Assembly: GCF_900188325.1 (NCBI RefSeq)
Contig: NZ_FZPD01000002.1
Span: 186,001-250,000 of the forward strand
Origin: Ekhidna lutea
GTDB lineage: Bacteria > Bacteroidota > Bacteroidia > Cytophagales > Cyclobacteriaceae
Direction of reading: 5' to 3'
Length of the DNA stretch: 64,000 nt
Positions 44,082-53,233 of this stretch are shown piece by piece. Each line of letters begins with the position of its first letter. Positions within the stretch are counted from its first letter, which is position 1. The position numbers and the translations under genes were made by a program. Below the pieces are notes generated by a model. The model was not told the DNA's origin, searched no databases, and saw nothing but the letters and a program-made list of their open reading frames with translations.

Positions 44082-44213
44082 TTAAGAAACTACTTTTTTG
44101 ATTTTATTAAGTGCAGCTCTTTTTTGACGTAGCTTCTCCTTTTGAGTGAGAGATCGCTCCAGTCGATCCTTTTTCAACTCATCAAATGAACTATATAATT
44201 GTATAGAAGCCAT
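44082..44213 (-). CDS. Possible 43-aa helical basic protein
   Basis: ATG at 44213, stop TAA at 44084. The product starts MASIQLYSSFDELKKDRLER and continues as a Lys/Arg-rich helix ending NKIKKVVS. The LYxSFxE opening resembles small Bacteroidota proteins found before toxin-like nucleotidyltransferases, but no partner is present. The amphipathic composition argues for coding, but it could be a remnant. Confidence 0.4.
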   Translation of the reverse strand: MASIQLYSSFDELKKDRLERSLTQKEKLRQKRAALNKIKKVVS

Positions 44214-44337
44214 GGAGCAAATGTAATTACGAATAATAGGTATTCAAACGCAATTGTGTGTATGATGTTCTTTGTAGGAAATATCATATTAAATAGCAAT
44301 ATGAGGGGTAAGACCGAGACATGTAAGCTTATTGTAA

Positions 44338-44345
44338 TAAATTTG
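44338..44345 (+). promoter_or_regulatory. TAnnTTTG box upstream of the Kelch lipoprotein gene
   Basis: TAAATTTG matches the -7 consensus, 52 nt before the TTG start at 44398. No clear -33 element is seen at the usual spacing. Confidence 0.25.
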
Positions 44346-44397
44346 TTTTAGGCAAATTGTTTTAAGATAAGTATCACATTAAATCACAACTACTGTT

Positions 44398-45633
44398 TTG
44401 AAAAACATTCTATTAATCTTCATTTTAATTTTAGTAATTCAAGGGTGTACCGATGATGAAGAGGTCATCTTCTCTCCTGAAATAACATTTATATCTCCTT
44501 TCATAACCCCTGAACAAATTGATGATTGGTTTGAAGTGAAATGCAATATTATTATAGAAGATGCCACCTCAGTTGAAGTATTGACGTCAGGCATTATTTT
44601 ATCTAAGGAATCAAACCCTACAATCGAGGCTGATAATGTCATCATTTCGATAGATTCTAGTAACGTCAATAGAAAAATATCCGCTGGAACTACCATTGAA
44701 ACTCGCGCTGAGAATTTAGACCTAAATTCAATATACTTTGTTAAAGTATTTGTCAAACTGGGCAATAATGAAGTTTTATACGGTCAAGAGTTTAGTATTA
44801 CTACATCAAAAGGTGATTTCTGGGTCGAGCTAAATTATCCTGAGCAATATAAATACCTTGATAGACCAATAAGAGTTGCACATGAAGGTAAGTATTTCTA
44901 TGGTATAGGAATGGATGATGGTGTGAACAGATCGTGGCATTCTTACAATACACAAAGTGGCATATGGACGGAGTTGAGCTCATATCCAGGTACCGGCGGA
45001 TTTGACGGAACTGCATTTGTTATTAATGATAAAATATATGTAACTGCTTTTTCACACAGTAAGGAAACCTGGGAATACGATACTGAACTTGATCTATGGA
45101 CTCAGAAAAGTGATTTACCTGTTATGGAATATGGAGGATTTTTCTCTTTTTCTTACAACAATGAAGGTTATGTTGGAGGGGGGTATGGCAACAACCAAGT
45201 TTGGAAATTTAATCCCTCCGATGAATCGAATGGTTCGGATGTAAGAGGAAATCCACTAGGAAAGTGGCATCAATTAGCGGATCATCCAAATTTTGAATTT
45301 TCCAGATCGCAAGGATTTGCTATGGGCAATAAAAAGTACGTTCTTAGTAAAAGCAGAATTTTCGAGTATGATATAGAAGGGGATGATTGGTCGTTGATTA
45401 CAATCAGTCCATTTAATTTTGGATTACCATTTGGTATTGATAATACCATATATATCGTTGGCGAAAATGATGTGAGAACATATAATCTGGATTCTTCTGA
45501 ATGGAGTACCCTGGGTTCATCGCCTTACAGTAATTATGTGAGGTTGGTATATGCTGATGCCTTTATTATTGGAGGTGCCGTATACATAGGGGATTTTGCC
45601 AGTTTTTATCGATACATTCCTTTAGTGGAGTGA
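44398..45633 (+). CDS. Kelch-repeat surface lipoprotein
   Basis: 411 aa, start TTG at 44398. There is no ATG before the signal sequence, and the lipobox (LVIQGC, Cys17) fits this start. Acidic residues TDDEE follow the lipid Cys, a surface-export type signal. An Ig-like or fibronectin-like region (about 25-135) precedes Kelch blades (about 140-411) with repeats such as YDTELDLWTQKSDLPVMEYG and YDIEGDDWSLI. Predicted beta-propeller, possibly glycan- or protein-binding. Noticeably A+T-rich compared with upstream genes, which suggests acquisition. Confidence 0.78.
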   Translation: MKNILLIFILILVIQGCTDDEEVIFSPEITFISPFITPEQIDDWFEVKCNIIIEDATSVEVLTSGIILSKESNPTIEADNVIISIDSSNVNRKISAGTTIETRAENLDLNSIYFVKVFVKLGNNEVLYGQEFSITTSKGDFWVELNYPEQYKYLDRPIRVAHEGKYFYGIGMDDGVNRSWHSYNTQSGIWTELSSYPGTGGFDGTAFVINDKIYVTAFSHSKETWEYDTELDLWTQKSDLPVMEYGGFFSFSYNNEGYVGGGYGNNQVWKFNPSDESNGSDVRGNPLGKWHQLADHPNFEFSRSQGFAMGNKKYVLSKSRIFEYDIEGDDWSLITISPFNFGLPFGIDNTIYIVGENDVRTYNLDSSEWSTLGSSPYSNYVRLVYADAFIIGGAVYIGDFASFYRYIPLVE

Positions 45634-45761
45634 ACCTCAATAGTCTCAAAGTAAATCTGAATGCTAAATAGCAATATGATACGATATTCAATCGTTCATA
45701 GCTATTTATCCTACGCGGACTGAAATAATGTCTATTATTGGTAACACATAATGTGTTCGTT

Positions 45762-45910
45762 GATGGCCTGCGTTATGTCTGGCCCGACCGTAGCGTCGGG
45801 GTTAATATAGCTTTGGGTTCAGGGTGGGATTAATAGTTTAGGGGGATCGAGCACTCTTCCATCTTTTTAAGGCATGGGAGTGAGGTTGCTAAAAACTGAA
45901 TGTATGCAGC
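45762..45910. repeat. Repeat element E0 (right-end fragment)
   Basis: GATGGCCTGCGTTATGT (45762-45778) and GTTAATATAGCTT (from 45801), with GGGATTAATAGTTTAGGG and GAGCACTCTT, match the right ends of E1 and E2. Here the TTATGTTAA core is split by about 23 nt containing CCCGAC (45783-45788) and GTCGGG (45795-45800), a small palindrome. It marks the left edge of the sucrose module. No left half of the element is found upstream, so E0 is truncated. The rest of the gap, 45634-45958, contains a TAAATAGC...GCTATTTA inverted repeat. Confidence 0.75.
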
Positions 45911-45958
45911 TATCACACTAAATCCCTACTTAATTTGCAGGTAATACTTACTTAGTTC

Positions 45959-46987
45959 TTACGTGCTTCCTCTTTTGATCAAGTGGGTGTCAAGTACTAT
46001 TTGTTTAGAACCAAACATGTGATTAGGATCCTTTTTTCTTAGTTCAATATCTTCAATAAGTAGCTTTGCTGCAGTTTCTCCAATTTCATATCCGGGTTGA
46101 TGGATGGTGGTTAATGGTGGCTGTGAAACCTGTGCAATTTGAGAATCACTAAAACCAACAATTTTCATGTCTTCAGGGATATTCAATTTTGCATCCTTTA
46201 ATGCATTCAGGGCACCAACACCCACCTGATCCGTAACTGCAAATATTCCATCTGGGGGTTTAGGTAGTTTTAATAACTCCTTACAAAATTGATACCCTTC
46301 ATCATATACAACTTCTGTACATTCTTTAACTAGCGAAGGATCAAACACCATATTGGCTTCAATTAATGCCTTTTTATATCCTTCAAACCTTCCAATGGAA
46401 TTCAAGGGTTTTTTGGGACCCCTGATGTGAGCGATCCGTTGACAACCCGAATCAATAAGATGCTTTGTTGCATTATAACCACCTAAGCAATCGTCAATGG
46501 TTACTTTATTGCAATGAAATTTATTGTCTACTTTGTCAAACATGACAACTGGAATATCATATTCTTTAAGAATGTCAAAGTGCTTTGTGCCCTTAGTTTC
46601 ATTAGTTAATGAGACTAAAACTCCATCAACCTTGGTGCTAAATAATAAGTTCACCTGCTTCTTCTCCATTTCCAGCCTATTATTCGAAAGAGTTATAAGC
46701 ACTCGATAGCCATTTGACTCAGCGTGGTTCATTATGCCATTGATTACACTAGAAAAGAAATAATGGACAATTTCAGGTATAATCAGTCCGATGGTCTTTG
46801 ATCCCTTTCCTCGAAGTGCAACTGCTTGGGAGTCTGGTTGATAATTCAATTTTTTTGCTAATGCGTGAACCTTCTTTTTCGTATCCTCACTGATGTCGGG
46901 ATAATCTTTTAATGCTTTGGATACCGTTGTAACGGTGATTCCAAGCTTTTCAGCAATGTCTTTGAGAGTAATTCTATGTTTAGTCAT
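45959..46987 (-). CDS. LacI-family regulator of the sucrose cluster
   Basis: 342 aa. N-terminal HTH (LKDIAEKLGITVTTVSKALK) with hinge helix LAKKLNYQPDSQAVALRG, then the periplasmic-binding-protein-like effector domain (IGLIIPEIVHYFFSSVI, FAVTDQVGVGALNAL). It is divergent from the sucrose-uptake operon, with the candidate operator at 47077-47088 between them. It is predicted to repress the operon until sucrose or a derivative binds. Confidence 0.9.
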   Translation of the reverse strand: MTKHRITLKDIAEKLGITVTTVSKALKDYPDISEDTKKKVHALAKKLNYQPDSQAVALRGKGSKTIGLIIPEIVHYFFSSVINGIMNHAESNGYRVLITLSNNRLEMEKKQVNLLFSTKVDGVLVSLTNETKGTKHFDILKEYDIPVVMFDKVDNKFHCNKVTIDDCLGGYNATKHLIDSGCQRIAHIRGPKKPLNSIGRFEGYKKALIEANMVFDPSLVKECTEVVYDEGYQFCKELLKLPKPPDGIFAVTDQVGVGALNALKDAKLNIPEDMKIVGFSDSQIAQVSQPPLTTIHQPGYEIGETAAKLLIEDIELRKKDPNHMFGSKQIVLDTHLIKRGST

Positions 46988-47076
46988 ATATCGCTGTTCC
47001 GAAATTTACGGTAAAACCCACACATTGCTATTTAGAATGATTCTAAATTAAAATTTTTTGATATAGCGAAATGGAT

Positions 47077-47088
47077 AACGTTAACGTT
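47077..47088. promoter_or_regulatory. Candidate LacI-family operator
   Basis: AACGTTAACGTT is a perfect palindrome with central symmetry and CG dinucleotides in each half, the usual style of LacI-family sites. It lies in the divergent gap between the lacI-type gene and the TonB receptor gene, about 100 bp before the latter. Binding is inferred. Confidence 0.5.
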
Positions 47089-47177
47089 TTCGTTCACATA
47101 TAATGTTTCTATCTATTGTTTTAGTCCTGCTAAACACAATAAATTTTCAAATAATTTCAATCTGAACGCTCTTTTTT

Positions 47178-49940
47178 ATGAATACTTCAATTGTAGCCAA
47201 ATATTATAAGGACAATATGAGATATTCAAAAATTAGAGAACGAAACAAAATGACAATGAAAACAATATTAATCACAAACCCATCTCATACCTTCCTTAGA
47301 TTGATAGGTATGATTGTAGTTTTTCTAGGGTGCATTGCAAGCACTTTTGCGCAAACCCAAATTTCAGGAACCATCACAGACGAGACTGGTGAAGCAATTC
47401 CTGGTGTAACAGTAGTTATTCAGGGGACTTCTCAAGGAAGTGTCACAGGAATAGATGGAACTTACGCGTTTTCAACTAGTTTAAGTGGAGACTATGTATT
47501 AAGTATCTCATTTGTAGGCTATAAAACAATTTTACAGCCAGTGACATTAGGATCTGGCGATGTGAGTCAGGACTTCCAGTTAGAACTTGACATGATAGGT
47601 TTGGATGAGGTAGTAGTTACAGGTGTTGTAAACCCTAAATCTAAGCTGGAATCAAGTGTTTCTGTTACTACATTAAATCCAAAGACAATTGTACAGTCTG
47701 CCCCAAGAACAACGGCAGAAATATTCAGAACCATTCCGGGTATTAAGGCTGAAGCTTCTGCAGGTGATGGCAATACCAATATTACCGTTCGTGGTGTCCC
47801 AATATCTGCTGGTGGATCAAGGTACCTTCAACTTCAAGAAGATGGTCTCCCTGTGCTTCTTTACGGCGATATTGCATTTAGCACACAAGATCAATACGTA
47901 AGAGCAGATCAGACAATTGCTCGAATTGAAGCCATTAGAGGTGGGTCAGCAGCGACAACTACAAGTAATGGACCTGCCGGTATTATCAACTTCATTTCTA
48001 AAAACGGGAGTGTTGAAGGAGGAAGTGTTGGGACCTCATTCGGTGTTAACTACAATTCAATAAGAACAGATTTTGAATACGGATCTCCGATTGGCAACAA
48101 CACATCCTTTCATATTGGTGGATTTTTCAGACAGGGTGAGGGTCCTAGAAATGCGAATCACACCGTCAATCAAGGAGGACAGATCAAGGCAAATCTGACC
48201 AAGTACTTCGATAAAGGTTTAGCAAGAGTATATTATAAAATGCTCAATGACAGAACCGCAGCGTATATGCCTATGCCCATCCAAGTGAGTGGGACAAACT
48301 CAGACCCAACATGGGAATCTGTTCCTGGGTTTGATGCTGTGTCCAATGGTTTACAAACTCCTTTTTTCCAACAAAATTTTGGGCTAGGACCTGATGGAAA
48401 TGCAAGAAATGTTGATATTTCTGATGGACTTCATACCAATACGCATACAGTTGGCGCATACCTTGAGTTCGATCTTCCAAATGATTGGACCATCTCAAGC
48501 AATTCACGTATGGCATTTAATAGTGGCCGTTTTGTGGCTCCTTTTACTGCTCAGGTGGGAACTACCGCAAGCATTGTAGAGCCTATTTTAATAGCAAACG
48601 GAGATACAACTGCAGCAGGTGCCGTTTTGCCATACACAATGAATAGAGTTGCAAATGGAAGCACATTTAGTGATACTCCAAACGGTCTTATTCAGCGCAT
48701 CCATTTGTTCGATGTAGAACTTGAGAATTTCAACAATTTCATGAGTGATACACAACTCAAGAAGTCTTTTGGAGAGCTTGGGGTTACTTTTGGCCTTTTC
48801 AAGTCGTATCAAAATATAGAGATGTCTTGGCTGTGGAACACTTACCTGATGGAAGTTGGTGAAGATGCTGATCTGGTAAATGTTAATGCCAATGGAGCTG
48901 ATGTAACCGATGACGGACTGGTTAATTATGGAGTGCCATTATGGGGTAACTGCTGTACTGGTAAATACAATACGAATTACGATGTGACAGCTCCATATCT
49001 AAGTGCATCTTACGAAGTATCCGATGATTTAAACATTGATGCGAGTGTTAGATATGATAAAGTGAGGGTTGCGGGCTTGGTCACACCAAGTCAGCAAGTA
49101 GCGAACTTTGATATCAATGGAAACGGCACAATAGATGCTCCAGAAAGAAGTGTTTCTCGCGTAGACAATGCTAATGCTAAGATTGTTAATTACTCTTATG
49201 ACTATGTCAGTTATTCTTTTGGCGCAAACTATCTACTATCCTCAGATAATGCCGTATTTGGACGTGTCAGTCAGGGATATGTCGGCAATGGAGAACGAGC
49301 AACGTGGCATCAGGGTGGACCTTATCTGGAAAATGGAGCTCCTAAGAACTCACTGTTTCAAGCGGAAGTAGGATATAAAAAACGATTTAATAATGGAGGT
49401 CTTTTTGTTACAGGATTCTATGCTAAAACAGAAGAAGAAGCAGGTGTTGAGGCTACCACTCAGCGTGTTTTGAGTAATGATTACCGATCATATGGATTAG
49501 AAATTGAGAGTAATTTCAGGTTCAATGCCCTTGATTTTAGAAGTGCAATCACTTATGTAGATGCAGAAATTGTAGATAATGATGGAAACACCAATATCGG
49601 GAATACACCCAGGAGACAACCTGCATTGCAATACAATTTGCTGCCTTCTTATAATTTCTCTGGTGGTCATGCCATCGGGCTTAGCTTAATTGGACAGACA
49701 AAAGCATATGCTCAGGATAATAACGATTTAATCATGCCAGGGTACATGATTGTCAATGCCTATGTGGCAGCCCAACTTTCTCAAGGCTTGGTATTCTCCT
49801 TAAATGCTAACAATCTGACTAATACCATTGGTATTACAGAATCAGAGGAAGGATCGATCACTGAGAATGCAACGAATTACATTCGAGCCAGGTCAATTGC
49901 CGGAAGATCAATAATGGCCAGTCTCAATCTTACGTTCTAA
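47178..49940 (+). CDS. TonB-dependent outer-membrane receptor, probably for sucrose
   Basis: 920 aa from ATG 47178; ATGs at 47250 and 47256 directly precede the signal peptide (IGMIVVFLGCIASTFAQ) and may be the true start. Carboxypeptidase-regulatory-like domain (about 62-135, ISGTITDETGEAIPGVTVVI), plug domain (about 150-270, with RTIPGIKAEASAGDGNTNIT) and 22-stranded barrel ending in ASLNLTF. It lacks the length of SusC and no SusD gene follows. As first gene of the sucrose operon, it should carry the disaccharide across the outer membrane. A hairpin terminator separates it from sucrose phosphorylase. Confidence 0.88.
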   Translation: MNTSIVAKYYKDNMRYSKIRERNKMTMKTILITNPSHTFLRLIGMIVVFLGCIASTFAQTQISGTITDETGEAIPGVTVVIQGTSQGSVTGIDGTYAFSTSLSGDYVLSISFVGYKTILQPVTLGSGDVSQDFQLELDMIGLDEVVVTGVVNPKSKLESSVSVTTLNPKTIVQSAPRTTAEIFRTIPGIKAEASAGDGNTNITVRGVPISAGGSRYLQLQEDGLPVLLYGDIAFSTQDQYVRADQTIARIEAIRGGSAATTTSNGPAGIINFISKNGSVEGGSVGTSFGVNYNSIRTDFEYGSPIGNNTSFHIGGFFRQGEGPRNANHTVNQGGQIKANLTKYFDKGLARVYYKMLNDRTAAYMPMPIQVSGTNSDPTWESVPGFDAVSNGLQTPFFQQNFGLGPDGNARNVDISDGLHTNTHTVGAYLEFDLPNDWTISSNSRMAFNSGRFVAPFTAQVGTTASIVEPILIANGDTTAAGAVLPYTMNRVANGSTFSDTPNGLIQRIHLFDVELENFNNFMSDTQLKKSFGELGVTFGLFKSYQNIEMSWLWNTYLMEVGEDADLVNVNANGADVTDDGLVNYGVPLWGNCCTGKYNTNYDVTAPYLSASYEVSDDLNIDASVRYDKVRVAGLVTPSQQVANFDINGNGTIDAPERSVSRVDNANAKIVNYSYDYVSYSFGANYLLSSDNAVFGRVSQGYVGNGERATWHQGGPYLENGAPKNSLFQAEVGYKKRFNNGGLFVTGFYAKTEEEAGVEATTQRVLSNDYRSYGLEIESNFRFNALDFRSAITYVDAEIVDNDGNTNIGNTPRRQPALQYNLLPSYNFSGGHAIGLSLIGQTKAYAQDNNDLIMPGYMIVNAYVAAQLSQGLVFSLNANNLTNTIGITESEEGSITENATNYIRARSIAGRSIMASLNLTF

Positions 49941-49967
49941 ATAGTTGGTTGATACATTGATTTGATA

Positions 49968-49990
49968 GGGTGGCTTAGCCACCCTTTTTT
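49968..49990 (+). terminator. Intra-operon terminator/attenuator
   Basis: GGGTGGC (49968-49974) and GCCACCC (49978-49984) form a perfect 7-bp stem with a 3-nt loop, followed by TTTTTT. It ends 6 nt before the sucrose-phosphorylase ATG, so it lies inside the operon. It probably lowers downstream expression relative to the receptor gene or protects the receptor mRNA 3' end. Confidence 0.8.
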
Positions 49991-49996
49991 ACCACT

Positions 49997-51481
49997 ATGA
50001 ATAACAAGGTTCAATTAATTACCTATGCGGACAGGTTTGGTGATGGTGATATAGCCAGCCTTCATCGTCTTGTTAAGCAGGAACTGTCAGATGTAGTTAA
50101 AGGGATACATTTACTCCCATTTTTCTTTCCAATTGACGGAGCTGATGCTGGATATGATCCGCATGACAATAGGGTTGTAGATGCACGCTTAGGTTCCTGG
50201 AATGATGTTCAAAATTTGTCGAATGATTTTCCGACTATTGTTGATTTGATCATCAATCATGTTTCGGACAAGTCAAAGGAATTTCAGGATGTTCTCGAGA
50301 AAGGTAGCAAATCTGAATACTTTGAACTCTTCCTTACTAAAGATAAGGTTTTTGGAGGCCTACCGAATGAAGAAGATATAGATAAAATTTACAGGCCCAG
50401 ACCTAATAGACCTTTCTCCCTAAGGAGACTGGAAAGCGGGGAGCATATAGAGTTCTGGACAACTTTCAGCCACAAACAGATTGACGTTGATATGTATTCT
50501 GAACAAGGCCAAGAATATGTCAATTCGGTTTTAGAAGTATTTGCAGAAAATGGAATCAAAACCATCAGGCTTGATGCCGTTGGGTACGCAATAAAAAAGG
50601 CAGGCACTTCATGTTTCATGATACCCGAAACGTATAGTTTCATAGAGAAGGTTGTAGAAAAAGCTCACAAGCATGGTATTGAGGTGTTGGTTGAGATTCA
50701 TGCTCATTATGATGAACAAATCAAGATTGCCAAATACACTGATTATGTCTATGATTTTGCATTACCGCCACTTGTTTTGCATAGTATCATTTCACAGAAT
50801 TTTGATCGCTTAAAACATTGGTGGTCTATTAGTCCAAGGAATTGTATTACGGTGCTGGATACGCATGATGGAATAGGGGTGATGGACGTTGCTTCCAATG
50901 GGAATAAAGAGGGCTTACTGAGTAACGAAGAACTGGATAAGCTGGTAGAAACTATTCATGAAAACTCAAAAGGACAAAGCCAAAAAGCAACCGGAGCTGC
51001 AGCCTCCAACCTGGACCTTTATCAGGTAAACTGTACGTATTATGATGCTTTGGCAAGAGATGATAGAAAATACCTTGTGGCACGCGCAATTCAATTATTC
51101 AGTCCGGGTATTCCTCAGATTTATTACATGGGTTTATTGGCCGGTACTAACGACATGGATCTGCTATCAAACACGAATGTAGGAAGGGATATAAATAGGA
51201 GCTATTACAGTTCAGATGAAGTCAGGGAAAGGTTGAGGCAACCTGTTGCAAAAGCCTTATTTCGATTGATAAAATTTCGAAATGAGCATCCATCTTTTCA
51301 AGGTGAATTTCAATTGGAAGAAAGTGATTCTGAAGTGCTGCATGTATCTTGGAAGCATGGCAAATTCATATCTGAATTAAAAGTGGACTTACACAATGGA
51401 ATTTTTTCCATCTCATATGAAGATGGGAATAATACCGAATTTCTGAATTTTCAAGAAATAGAAGCTAAGAGTGATGTTTAA
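49997..51481 (+). CDS. Sucrose phosphorylase
   Basis: 494 aa GH13_18 enzyme converting sucrose plus phosphate into glucose 1-phosphate and fructose. The N-terminal LITYADRFGDG and LLPFFFPIDGADAGYDPHD are diagnostic. Nucleophile D193 (IRLDAVGY), acid/base E233 (LVEIHAHY) and D291 (LDTHDGIGVMD) align with the B. adolescentis enzyme (192/232/290). The GRDINRSYY loop is conserved. No signal peptide: it acts in the cytoplasm after uptake by the MFS protein. Its stop overlaps the MFS gene by 8 bp. Confidence 0.95.
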   Translation: MNNKVQLITYADRFGDGDIASLHRLVKQELSDVVKGIHLLPFFFPIDGADAGYDPHDNRVVDARLGSWNDVQNLSNDFPTIVDLIINHVSDKSKEFQDVLEKGSKSEYFELFLTKDKVFGGLPNEEDIDKIYRPRPNRPFSLRRLESGEHIEFWTTFSHKQIDVDMYSEQGQEYVNSVLEVFAENGIKTIRLDAVGYAIKKAGTSCFMIPETYSFIEKVVEKAHKHGIEVLVEIHAHYDEQIKIAKYTDYVYDFALPPLVLHSIISQNFDRLKHWWSISPRNCITVLDTHDGIGVMDVASNGNKEGLLSNEELDKLVETIHENSKGQSQKATGAAASNLDLYQVNCTYYDALARDDRKYLVARAIQLFSPGIPQIYYMGLLAGTNDMDLLSNTNVGRDINRSYYSSDEVRERLRQPVAKALFRLIKFRNEHPSFQGEFQLEESDSEVLHVSWKHGKFISELKVDLHNGIFSISYEDGNNTEFLNFQEIEAKSDV

Positions 51482-52910
51482 GAAACCAAGACTTAATTTC
51501 TGGCAAATCTGGAACATGAACGTAGGATTCTTCGGCATCCAATTCAGTTTTGGTCTCCAGCAAACGGCCGTGAATCCAATCTTCTCCTTTTTAGGTGCCG
51601 ATCATGCTGATTTACCGCTACTAAATCTTGCCGGACCCGTAACAGGCCTGATTATTCAACCAATCATTGGTGCAATTTCTGATAAGACCTGGATACCTGG
51701 CTGGGGTAGGAGAAAGCCGTTCTTCATGATAGGAGCCATTTTGGCCAGCCTATGCCTTTTTGCATTTCCATATAGTTCTGAATTATGGTTTGCTGTTGGG
51801 CTGCTGTGGATTCTTGATGTGGGCAATAACACCGCAATGGAACCCTACCGTGCGTTTGTTGGTGATAAATTGGCGGATGACCAACTTACCTATGGGTTTC
51901 AAATGCAAAGCTTATTTGTTGGCGCTGGTATTACGTTAGCCAATTTCTCCATCTTTATGTTCCAGGATTGGTTTAGCGATCCAAGCGTGAGTTCAAGTAT
52001 CTGCGACCCTACTGGTGAGACTGTTTCATCTATTCCTACCTGGGTATACTATTCATTTTTTCTAGGCGCTATCGCTTCAATTATTACAACAGTATGGACG
52101 GTAGTTACTACCCCGGCCATTCCTCCGTCTGAGAAGCAATTAGCTGAATTAAAAGAATTTAACAGCAAGCCGTTTGGGACAAGGATTTCGGAACCATTCA
52201 AAGAAATTGTGGGGGCGATTGGTGACATGCCAAAGTTGCTAAAGGATCTCTCGCTTGTTTACCTGTTCCAGTGGTATGCACTTTTTATCTATTGGCAGTT
52301 CATAACGCCCATGTTGAGAAGAAGCATGTTTGGAATTAGCAATGAAGACATAACGAAACTTGAAGGCATTAAAGAAACCTGCATGGCAGGCGGTGACATT
52401 ATTCCAGCAGATTTGGGATTTGCAGAGCGCATACAAAACATGTCTGAACAAGCATTGGCTCAAACAGGCCTGATGAACGGAACTTACAATTTTGTAACGA
52501 TGATAGTAGCCTTGGCTCTTGTGCCGATCGCAGCTAAAGTTGGAAACAAGCTAGTGTACGTTACCAGCCTTTTTCTTACAGGAATTGCCATGTTTATGCT
52601 ACCATTTATTCAAGATCAATGGTTATTACTTTTTCCAATGATTCTATTTGGTATAGGATGGGCGACCATGATGGGTGTGCCATACTCCATGGTTTCTAAG
52701 GTGATACCTCAGGAAAGGAGAGGAGTTTATATGGGGATTGTCAACATGATGATAGTCATCCCAATGTTCATTCAAACCCTTTCATTTGGACCTATTGTAA
52801 AGCACTTGCTAAATGACAACCCGATCAATGCCATTCTGTTTGCAGGAACTTCATTTTTAATTGCGGGATTTTTAGCGTTGAGGCTTAAAGTTTCAAATCA
52901 ATATTTATGA
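51474..52910 (+). CDS. MFS sugar/proton symporter (SUT/SLC45-like)
   Basis: 478 aa from ATG 51474; a GTG one codon earlier is also in frame. About twelve transmembrane helices. The signature WGRRKPFF after helix 2-3 (GAISDKTWIPGWGRRKP) and the LDVGNNTAMEPYRAFVGD stretch identify the glycoside-pentoside/SLC45-like sucrose and maltose transporters. It should import sucrose across the inner membrane. The gene is coupled by overlaps to the phosphorylase upstream and the glutaredoxin downstream (ATGA). Confidence 0.88.
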   Translation: MFKKPRLNFWQIWNMNVGFFGIQFSFGLQQTAVNPIFSFLGADHADLPLLNLAGPVTGLIIQPIIGAISDKTWIPGWGRRKPFFMIGAILASLCLFAFPYSSELWFAVGLLWILDVGNNTAMEPYRAFVGDKLADDQLTYGFQMQSLFVGAGITLANFSIFMFQDWFSDPSVSSSICDPTGETVSSIPTWVYYSFFLGAIASIITTVWTVVTTPAIPPSEKQLAELKEFNSKPFGTRISEPFKEIVGAIGDMPKLLKDLSLVYLFQWYALFIYWQFITPMLRRSMFGISNEDITKLEGIKETCMAGGDIIPADLGFAERIQNMSEQALAQTGLMNGTYNFVTMIVALALVPIAAKVGNKLVYVTSLFLTGIAMFMLPFIQDQWLLLFPMILFGIGWATMMGVPYSMVSKVIPQERRGVYMGIVNMMIVIPMFIQTLSFGPIVKHLLNDNPINAILFAGTSFLIAGFLALRLKVSNQYL

Positions 52911-53230
52911 GCCTAAAGAAATTAACCTTTCTCGCATTGATATTCTTTGCATTTGCCTTTGCATCCATGCAGACCAATAAGGTGGTTATTTATGGAAGTG
53001 ATTCATGCAATCATTGTATTGATCTTAAAAAGGATTTAGATAGTGCAAAAATCGAATATCAGTTTCACGATGTAGAGCAAAATAAGGAGAAAGAGAGTGA
53101 AATGATTGCTGTTTTGAATAAACATCGGAGCGATGGATATGTCACATTTCCATTGGTGGAAATTAACGGGGAAAAGTTAATCAATGGGGCCACTTTGGTT
53201 TTAATTAAAGAAGCGCTAAAGGAAGACTAG
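52907..53230 (+). CDS. Exported glutaredoxin-like protein
   Basis: 107 aa with a signal peptide (LTFLALIFFAFAFASMQ) followed by a glutaredoxin fold; redox site CNHC in SDSCNHCIDL, cis-Pro in VTFPLVEING. A periplasmic glutaredoxin is unexpected in a sugar operon, but its start overlaps the MFS stop and fructokinase starts 3 bp after its end. It may maintain cysteines of the receptor or periplasmic partners (inference). Confidence 0.8.
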   Translation: MSLKKLTFLALIFFAFAFASMQTNKVVIYGSDSCNHCIDLKKDLDSAKIEYQFHDVEQNKEKESEMIAVLNKHRSDGYVTFPLVEINGEKLINGATLVLIKEALKED

Positions 53231-53233
53231 CAA

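Larger units (their letters stand above)
43978..44397. other. Intergenic region with a small ORF
   Basis: About 420 bp between greB and the Kelch gene. It holds a 43-codon ORF on the - strand (44082-44213) and a TAAATTTG box (44338-44345) upstream of the Kelch gene. The remainder shows nothing I can name. Confidence 0.6.

Noticed and set aside
47178-49940. SusC of a SusC/SusD pair
   Set aside because: No SusD-like lipoprotein gene follows and the receptor is shorter than typical SusC; it was called a generic TonB-dependent receptor.
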